Source: Stenotrophomonas maltophilia (GTDB lineage Bacteria; Pseudomonadota; Gammaproteobacteria; Xanthomonadales; Xanthomonadaceae). Taken from it: a DNA stretch of 53,679 bases. Location of the stretch: NCBI RefSeq assembly GCF_013464915.1, contig NZ_RAVT01000004.1, positions 37 through 53,715 on the forward strand. The letters are read 5' to 3'. Under the pieces are notes generated by a model. It was not told the DNA's origin and did not search any database. It saw nothing but the letters and a program-made list of their open reading frames with translations. Of the stretch, positions 51,601-53,679 are shown piece after piece. How positions within the stretch are numbered: position 1 is the first letter of the stretch; every line of letters starts with the position of its first letter. Made by a program: the position numbers and the translations under genes.

Positions 51601-52026
51601 GATCCAGCCGCGCGTGAGTGGGTTCTCGTCCACCTTCAGGCCGTCCTTGCCCAGGCCGTCGGCGATCACCAGGCCACCGTCGCGGCGGACCTGCCGGGCC
51701 TGCTCCTGCAGGCGCTGCTGCAGGGCGATCGCCTGCGCTGCGGTGCCGAGGTTGTCGATCGATTGCTGCAGCTTCTGCCGCGCCGCGTCCTGCTGCTGTG
51801 CCGGCAGCTGGAACTGGATCGGCACGCCACTGGGCATGCGCCCGCTCTGTGCCGCCGCCCCTTGGGCCGCACCGCGATCGGCGAACCATGCCGGGCTGAA
51901 TGCCTGCTGCGCCTGGCTGGCCGGAGCAACGACGGAGCCCAACGCCACCGCAATGGCCCACGCCATCGGGTGATTGCGGCGCAGCAGCGCGGCCGGACGA
52001 ACAGCGGACGTGAGCGGGTGCGACAT
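39640..52026 (-). CDS. pdtA: Giant filamentous-haemagglutinin-type TPS exoprotein (TpsA, DUF3739)
   Basis: This 4128-residue open frame without interruption starts at an ATG after GAGG. The N terminus has an extended signal region (MSHPLTSAVRPAALLRRN, hydrophobic AWAIAVALGSVVAPASQA). A long Gln-rich leader precedes the TPS secretion domain (residues about 140-310: ETFNVGGNTTLNFLQNPDW, LKASGTVFVANRNGVVFG, NSQVNVRNLVAAATR). The body is Gly/Ser/Ala-rich beta-helix repeat. The last ~700 residues match the DUF3739 filamentous-haemagglutinin C-terminal region (GGDILAWSEQGDINAGRGS). It was almost certainly exported by the TpsB at 35098 and carried to the surface. Cys are few: pairs near residues 1994, 3010 and 3056. 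It resembles PdtA of P. aeruginosa in size and setting (recalled, not checked). Confidence 0.92.
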   Translation of the reverse strand: MSHPLTSAVRPAALLRRNHPMAWAIAVALGSVVAPASQAQQAFSPAWFADRGAAQGAAAQSGRMPSGVPIQFQLPAQQQDAARQKLQQSIDNLGTAAQAIALQQRLQEQARQVRRDGGLVIADGLGKDGLKVDENPLTRGWINAREAIQSQGADGRVQVSIEQTADTAILNWETFNVGGNTTLNFLQNPDWAVLNRVNDPNARPSQILGQLKASGTVFVANRNGVVFGNNSQVNVRNLVAAATRISDAQFRDNGLYSADANTASLTDALGKVMVEQGARISTHEPTTATRGGGYVLLAGHSVENAGQIETRKGQAQLAAGDSFVIRRGVGTAQNTSSTTRGNEIAPRFIADSSAGSVRNSGLIQAREGDVTLAGRAVEQAGVAVATTTLSQRGTVHLLNSASDTKGSVTLATGSTTAVLIEDDGKSTVLDSQRDAVIRESAEQDALRGRSNSGTFDNLSRLQDRRDQSRIEVVSGGDVDFQAGSLAVATGGQVIADAARRSYVGYGARVDVSGAVGVQVAMESNNVKVKVQGNELRDSPDNRDSGKLISSEVWIDRRLLTHVAAGTGGHEGERWYAGGGLLEVGGYLDNQGHSIGEWAVQGGTVQLAGKEVVSHAASRINLAGGSLDVQSGAIQQSWLRGRDGQLYRLDDAPAEMLYDGLYKGFEVKQERWGVTESFRNPLIAPDQRVDNGYTVGRDAGRLLVSAPTAVLDGQVDTQTFQGAQQVRRPDQALDGYAQAQTAVARNAQLWVGRYDSTGRTGLFDSQIRVGTPAATATDWTLQAPIDEARRNTVWLDGSRLSAQQWGRLDLATSATVDLQGMLQLQDGGQLALLGSQVNFGGDVRIAGGQVRAGNLLDVLATTTALLVQGRSAVRIGEGARIDVGGGWSNALAQPGEGARQAWIDGGSVELQNSHDVVLGDGAAILADAGGMIDAKGKGQIGKGGSASLTANSAKVSSDGSGRVVLGEGSHFSGRGGSGRGSFSLASGGHVQIGEGGAADAALKLQASLFGSGFGSYDINGHQGLSVADGTQLVVAAPGVRMTDAARRAGSAAEALEAWDAPLYTADPISGRVSQRAGASVTLRSGRNAEGGDVRIGKGALVAVDPGQSVALLGNGSIDVQGTVRALGGRITLNEAFTPIGLYAGQPNGRTWRIAEGAELDVRGTSVALADARGRLQGKVQGGGRIEIGGPLDWEAANAVMRAPDAFVVVEQGARLRAAGASTTLDVEGQGHTQVDSDGGSIVLRSANGLYLDGVMDASAGGKGASGGTLGVAFVGGVYGENADKDKKDLLASRAILLSQRTAEGNGQGGPLEYGHAPLSVQQIQAGGFEHLSLLGDIRASGDVDLRMGQSLRLHGIQANALGLLPDAAQGSRLSLAAPYLRLAQGTGPQVSVDRFSLPAVAAMAIGRGHGLSVQADLLDIRDVNWLAGFDQASLHSSGDIRFLAPGAVRAQESSVLVPGSMDVQAARLYPTLRANGRLMAGASATDLGTRLSGWVNPDAVLRISNSGGAALPPPDSAFGSLALLGATVQQGGTVQAPWGQILIGGSQSGRSSAGRVELLPGSVTSISGAGLSLPFGGTVDGVTWRFNGAGFDLSGPGGSSNPIGVTITANVIDAAPGSVLDVSGGGELNGGAFVAGRGGSVDVLRTALADANPRYGFSQTGSAVYAIMPGRAQVPAPAGMADGAADPRVGQQITVPAGVPGLPAGTYTLLPASYALQSGAFRVEVGATGATGMNQPLSTGTGSWRLSGHQGQGLGGTTSPLLTDLVVTPAEVVRRHSGYNETSYNAFVQGTAERRGEPMRWRPLDAGNVNLVLGDGAGRSGTAAVAFAGLARFNPGSAQGRDGILSVNLTTAEGRDLEVVGKDGTTTTGPGATITDAALNAFRPATLLIGGSLSRAALTSSSITGNAKSVVLRSGVTLAAQEVLVSAASGGSGILLEQGASIDTLSAAKVSRANETVEPYFAQGGLLAVSNRRLNVITTSGSADAGPVAIDLGGCQHDCSGQTRLVSDGSITIATDGALNIRESVSYGTRQLGLGMSALNLGTAEAIAAAAAAGGLPQGMTMNQQVLQQLLRGNTATGAPAMDTLSLSARDAINVFGSVDLDTRDAATGRSSLRSLVLGAPAIHGYGGAEDRARIFADTLVWDGTLAADQVPGSSQAQGPGEAMVGRLGRGQLDMVTRTLTLGRAPFTRPSSEVAADRQVLGFAGVNLSASERMVFSARGSLDVYQSQGGYVTGQGWQYSGGALDINTPLLTGDAAARLAVRSGGSLRVQGAGATPGSDALGAELSLKADRIVLDSRIALASGRLDAVAQNGLMLGANALLDLAGRRVSLFDVDKYSWGGDVLLSSAAGDIHTDAASRIDLSARDNRGGRLTVTALGEQGGRVDLAGSVLGSASGRYDAGGTMVPFDAGEAVIRARQLQDFAGLNMRLTAGGVTGGRTFQLAEGDLRVGDEVKARNVDISVDRGSLRLDGRIDASGEQVGSIRLSARDGLRVDGALDAHGSGLRVDSYGKIIDSPNRAMIELTSTQGELVLGNAASMDLRAGSSVALGKAAGQNDGRARGTIKLNVPRVGGDDAAINVAAGVRIAGAGDIQVNGFRSYDDAPQVSAPDVHGNRPQMINQRWLNTVVDPDSSAWFNAAFANTGLQQRIAALGEHRLRPGVQIVARKGSDNPRGDLVVAGDIDLSGYRYGPQSNRNDPARRGFGESAALVLRAEGDINVYGSINDGFAPPPANPDESGWVLVQGRSLNSANTAFGGDLVVPGEGVQLQAGTEFQQGARLNYDLPFRAIRLPAGTVLPAAMMLSGELLLPAGTVLGAAVTHGGQVIAAGTVLAQPITLGTGDQLGAGFRLRSEAPMAAQLWPANVPLPANLTLASALNLRAGSLIPSMTKVVLAGGEPVKLRPADAAGNQGRNWALASMLPEGTTSWDLTAVAGADADAADPRTRRWGGEGSIVLADSHYATIGTVSTTTEWKGDRVVSVDGSMDWAGDDSLVGKPAKEVAGSFGMSEDDFCAAGPYCGPAPRLVDKQGSLDFWGDETYVGTSAKDFAEMMGMTEEAFCATVGYCYGGGTLTEVTTYGKRLGTPAWSVLRTGKGDLELLAARDVHMRSAFGVYTAGAPTVLGNGKDAAFNPGRSAAPESPSLLGTNLVPGAYDAALANYQAWYPDHGGNLRIEAGRDIIGDVWSARAQSGTPDRDQADHASAAVGNWLWRQGTAAAAGVQPTATSWWINFGTYSAVQTGPNKSPRMVGFTGFGTLGGGNLVIEAGRDAGVRDPMGDALGFFAAPHSSALVVAVGSTGRVSDGQLHLTGGGDLSVRTGGALNPGLRASSQLPSGYQQDLDLNGALINLRGNARVDAARIGGLSAILDSYSSLEPYKVGSALAMGGPVVVLGDATAQLQARGDLVLGGAADPGRVPVANYTDMLLDNGRHAAGTSWFSLWTANTALDLFSAGGSLAPSLAGTMHRTGSNLWPEQVRVAGAMKYLNYWLYPSRFSAVAASGDVSLPRLEGNLDSMAGTIQDVLLLAPSASGRLDILAGGSIFSAEYGLQVTRSGADVRLPGPFDPAFIATDASGTTVRSNVSVDATVASVQASLPLFAFGPNTPLAGTLLSQATAISRFYAGTGDIRSLTVGNQRVLDRSSGNDGRTVVNWYEAGAPVQLRAGRDVLESNVTSLNTTGTDISMITAGRDIVRSSMTVAGPGNVEVSAGRQLRQEEAGSIVSLGGIVQGDTRPGASIALTAGNQQIDFDAVRARYLDSAKRADPEQSLASQPGKAVKIYDKELKQWLQQRFGSTAEGAEVLALFDALPKEQQRIFLRQVYYAELREGGREYTDAQGPRFGSYLRGREAIATLMPDKDANGATIDRTGDIVMYGGSGVRTEAGGNIELMAPGGRIVVGVQGVVPPASAGLVTQGQGDIRLFSQDSVLLGLSRVMTTFGGDILAWSEQGDINAGRGSRTSLLYTPPRRLYDNWGNVILSPQAPASGAGVATLNPIAEVAPGDVDLIAPLGTIDAGEAGIRVSGNINLAALQVLNAANIQVQGESKGLPVLATVNVNALASASAAASSASQAAQDVMRKSQDDARRNQPSVISVQILGFGSGTSSITPPARSNTADSGYDANSAFQFPQASRDEGTQRR

Positions 52027-52228
52027 CGGGACCTCGGCAATCGGGTGGGCCGCGGCGGCGGCAGCAATCGGGAGGCACGTGCAACGCGTGCCCTGCCCTT
52101 GATAGACGGTCTACGTGGCGTGAAGCCGACAGGAAACTGCGATCCCCACAGGCGGCTGACCAGGGAAACGAAGACGCCGGCCCAGAGGGCCGGCGTCGGG
52201 TCAAACGGATATCACCAAACGGTCGCGA
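52027..52228 (-). promoter_or_regulatory. Gap between the PstS-like gene and tpsA
   Basis: On the minus strand this gap holds the terminator-like hairpin at 52173-52197, then about 145 bases to the tpsA start with a GGCACG...CGTGCC arm pair near 52074-52092 and the GAGG ribosome-binding site of tpsA. I found no convincing Pho box here. tpsA is either read through from the PstS-like gene or has its own promoter in this stretch. Confidence 0.4.
52173..52197 (-). terminator. Rho-independent terminator or attenuator after the PstS-like gene
   Basis: GACGCCGGCCC and GGGCCGGCGTC form a perfect 11-bp, very GC-rich stem with an AGA loop, followed on the minus strand by TTCGTTT. It is 32 bp past the PstS-like stop. 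Because tpsA starts 147 bp further on in the same direction, it could limit read-through so that the small protein is made in excess of the giant one. Confidence 0.75.
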
Positions 52229-53461
52229 TTACAGCGGACGACCGATGTTGGCGCAGGTGCTCGGGTTGTTCAGCGCTGCAGCGTTGCCGGCCAGCACGAA
52301 GCGGGCACGGATGGCTTCACGCCAGGTCTTGGTCAGCGGGATGAAGCCGTGGGCACGGACGGCGGCATCGTTGGTGCCGTTGGTGCCGGCGTTGTAGTGG
52401 TTCATCAGGAAACCACGCAGGCTGTTGGCAACCGCGGTGGCCTTGTAGCACTGGCCGAACACCAGGTTGGTGTAACCGGCGATCGGGTAGCCATTGGCCG
52501 GATTGCCGAACACCGGCACCCACTTGGCCGGGTCGCTGGCGTCGGCACCGGACGGCGGAGCGGCCGATTCCAGGGTGGCCTGCACGTCCACTTCGTTCGG
52601 CGAGTAGCCCTTCACCTTGGCAACCTTGGTGGCATCGCTCAGGGCGGCCTGGCGAGCGGCTTCGGTGTTATCGGCCGCCGGGATGGCGTCCGGGCTGACA
52701 TAGCCGATGCGGCCCTCGGCAGCCTGCACGGTGCTGTACAGCGCGCTGCCGCCGGTGGCGCTGGCCGGGATGAAGTTGGCCGGGGCGGTGTTGTTGACGA
52801 ACAGGTTCTTGAAGGTCGACTGCACCGCGAACTTCGGAGCCTCGGTTTCGCCCGTTGCCCAGACAACCTTCTTCAGCGTGGTGCCAGCGACGTCGGCCTT
52901 GGTGCAGGCGGCGGTCAGGAAGCGGGTCAGCAGTTCGCTGGTGCCGCTGCTTTCGTCGCGGTAGACGACAACCAGGTCACCGCTGCGGCCGGAACCGGCG
53001 ATGTCTTCCCACTTGTTGATCTTGCCCGAGAACACGCCGCAGATCTGGGTCACGCTCAGGTTCAGGGCGGCACCGGCCTTGTTGAACGGGACGGTGACCG
53101 AGGTCGCAACCGACGGCACCTGGATCAGCGCACCGTAACGGTTGGCATCGCCCGCGACGTTGTAGGTGGTGTTGTAGGTGGTCAGCTCGGTGCCGCTCAG
53201 CACCGAGTCGCTGCCGGCGAAATGCACGGTGCCGGTCGCCTGGAACAGCGCCGAGTTGTTTTCCAGGAAGGCCTTCTTGCCGGTGCCCGAGCCGGTCACG
53301 GCGTAGCTGAAGCTGGCCGGCAGGATGCTGTCCGGCTTGCCCTTGTAGAGGTCGGCCGGCAGCGAAGCGCCGCCGCCGGTGACAGTCTGCGCCGAAGCGG
53401 CACCGGCAGTGGCCAGCAGCGCGGTGGCAACCAGCGCGGCCAGGGTCTTGTACTTGTTCAT
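52229..53461 (-). CDS. PstS/DING-like phosphate-binding protein
   Basis: This 410-residue protein is preceded by AGGAGA. A Sec signal peptide (LAALVATALLATAGAASA) is followed by QTVTGGGASLPADLY, close to the N-terminal signature of DING-type phosphate-binding proteins. Family phosphate-binding segments are GSGTGKKAFLEN, FAGSDSVLSGTEL and VVYRDESSGTSELLTRFL. It binds inorganic phosphate with high affinity in the PstS fold. No pstC, A or B transporter genes are adjacent, so it is not a simple Pst transport subunit; in Pseudomonas, proteins of this class have been reported as extracellular cargo of type II secretion. Four Cys (ICGVF, AACTKAD, GQCYKA, STCANIG) could form disulfides. Confidence 0.88.
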   Translation of the reverse strand: MNKYKTLAALVATALLATAGAASAQTVTGGGASLPADLYKGKPDSILPASFSYAVTGSGTGKKAFLENNSALFQATGTVHFAGSDSVLSGTELTTYNTTYNVAGDANRYGALIQVPSVATSVTVPFNKAGAALNLSVTQICGVFSGKINKWEDIAGSGRSGDLVVVYRDESSGTSELLTRFLTAACTKADVAGTTLKKVVWATGETEAPKFAVQSTFKNLFVNNTAPANFIPASATGGSALYSTVQAAEGRIGYVSPDAIPAADNTEAARQAALSDATKVAKVKGYSPNEVDVQATLESAAPPSGADASDPAKWVPVFGNPANGYPIAGYTNLVFGQCYKATAVANSLRGFLMNHYNAGTNGTNDAAVRAHGFIPLTKTWREAIRARFVLAGNAAALNNPSTCANIGRPL

Positions 53462-53679
53462 GATCTTCTCCTGAAGGGTTTACTGCGAAGGGAAACGCCA
53501 AGGGAGGAACGGTCACTACACGCCTGCTGCCGCCGAGGGCCTCCCAGCCCACTCTGCGGCGACGTGTCCATGCTGGTCCGTGCCGATGACAGGCCGCTTA
53601 AGAAACCTGTGGAAGATCGAAAAAAGGTATGGAGGATTGTGTGGAGAATCGAAGACGCTGACCGGGTAGAGTCGACTGT
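53462..53679. promoter_or_regulatory. PstS-like upstream region with one CTGTCAT half-site, plus a partial SMAG
   Basis: On the minus strand CTGTCAT occurs once (53586-53592), preceded by an AT-rich TTCTTAAG stretch; the adjoining 11-mer is a poor second half, so this is a half Pho box at best. Position -125 to -131 from the start codon leaves room for a promoter. The window ends inside a GTAG element (53666-53679, GTAGAGTCGACTGT). Confidence 0.4.

Noticed and set aside
39640..52026. tpsA as a possible hotspot of frameshifts or several genes
   Set aside because: A single minus-strand frame runs through all 4129 codons with TPS domain at one end and DUF3739 at the other; no break is seen.
1765..53679. 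Repeated GTAG palindromes as CRISPR repeats or insertion-sequence ends
   Set aside because: They are dispersed in intergenic gaps as single or inverted pairs without regular spacers, transposase genes or target duplications, typical of SMAG/REP.

Overview
The window is high-GC DNA (about two thirds G+C) from a gammaproteobacterium of the Xanthomonadaceae, almost certainly Stenotrophomonas (S. maltophilia complex). The strongest sign is the many short palindromes beginning GTAG in nearly every intergenic gap, such as GTAGATCCACGCC and GTAGAGCCGAGCC. These match the SMAG/REP elements described in S. maltophilia. I see no tRNA, rRNA, CRISPR array, insertion sequence or prophage gene.

Left part (0-19.3 kb): a LysR regulator divergent from a short-chain dehydrogenase; a czcCBA-type heavy-metal RND efflux operon divergent from an OmpR/PhoB-type two-component system, with four perfectly phased 11-bp repeats between them; a secreted GH92 alpha-mannosidase; a host-attachment-family protein; a ProP-like MHS transporter; a secreted hypothetical protein; a zeta-type kinase preceded by a Phd/YefM-like antitoxin; and a HWE histidine kinase with a receiver-only response regulator.

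Middle (19.3-30.3 kb): a leftward iron/heme-type locus consisting of an ECF sigma factor, a FecR-like anti-sigma factor, a TonB-dependent receptor with an STN signalling domain, a small secreted protein with a TbpB-like barrel, and a Slam (DUF560, type XI secretion) outer-membrane protein. The order resembles hemophilin hemophore systems (HphA/HphR/Slam), with cell-surface signalling added. It is followed by a LysR regulator divergent from pirin, an isochorismatase-fold hydrolase, an OsmC-like protein and an orphan Phd-like protein.

Right part (30.3-53.5 kb): a large surface system in two leftward blocks and one rightward block. The first leftward block runs tpsB, a DUF2341-LamG-ExbB fusion, exbD, tonB and a Porin_5 porin. 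Divergent from it are a small secreted two-cysteine protein and, further on, three overlapping minor-pseudopilin genes (gspH, gspI, gspJ) with a GspC-like gene beside them. The last leftward block is a PstS/DING-like phosphate-binding protein followed by a 4128-residue filamentous-haemagglutinin exoprotein (TpsA). Two oppositely oriented Pho-box-like sequences lie back to back at the divergence point (36.80-36.84 kb), and a perfect CTGTCAT half-site lies upstream of the PstS-like gene. From memory, this resembles the phosphate-depletion-regulated PdtA/PdtB two-partner system of Pseudomonas aeruginosa, which sits beside exbB2/exbD2 and the Hxc type II secretion genes. The set here differs in having only GspC, H, I and J, an ExbB with a large periplasmic lectin-like front end, and its own TonB. 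My reading is a phosphate-starvation surface and secretion module that borrows the cell's main type II secretion machinery; this is inference.

Start codons were chosen from ribosome-binding sites, family length and overlaps. All family assignments come from reading motifs, with no database search.
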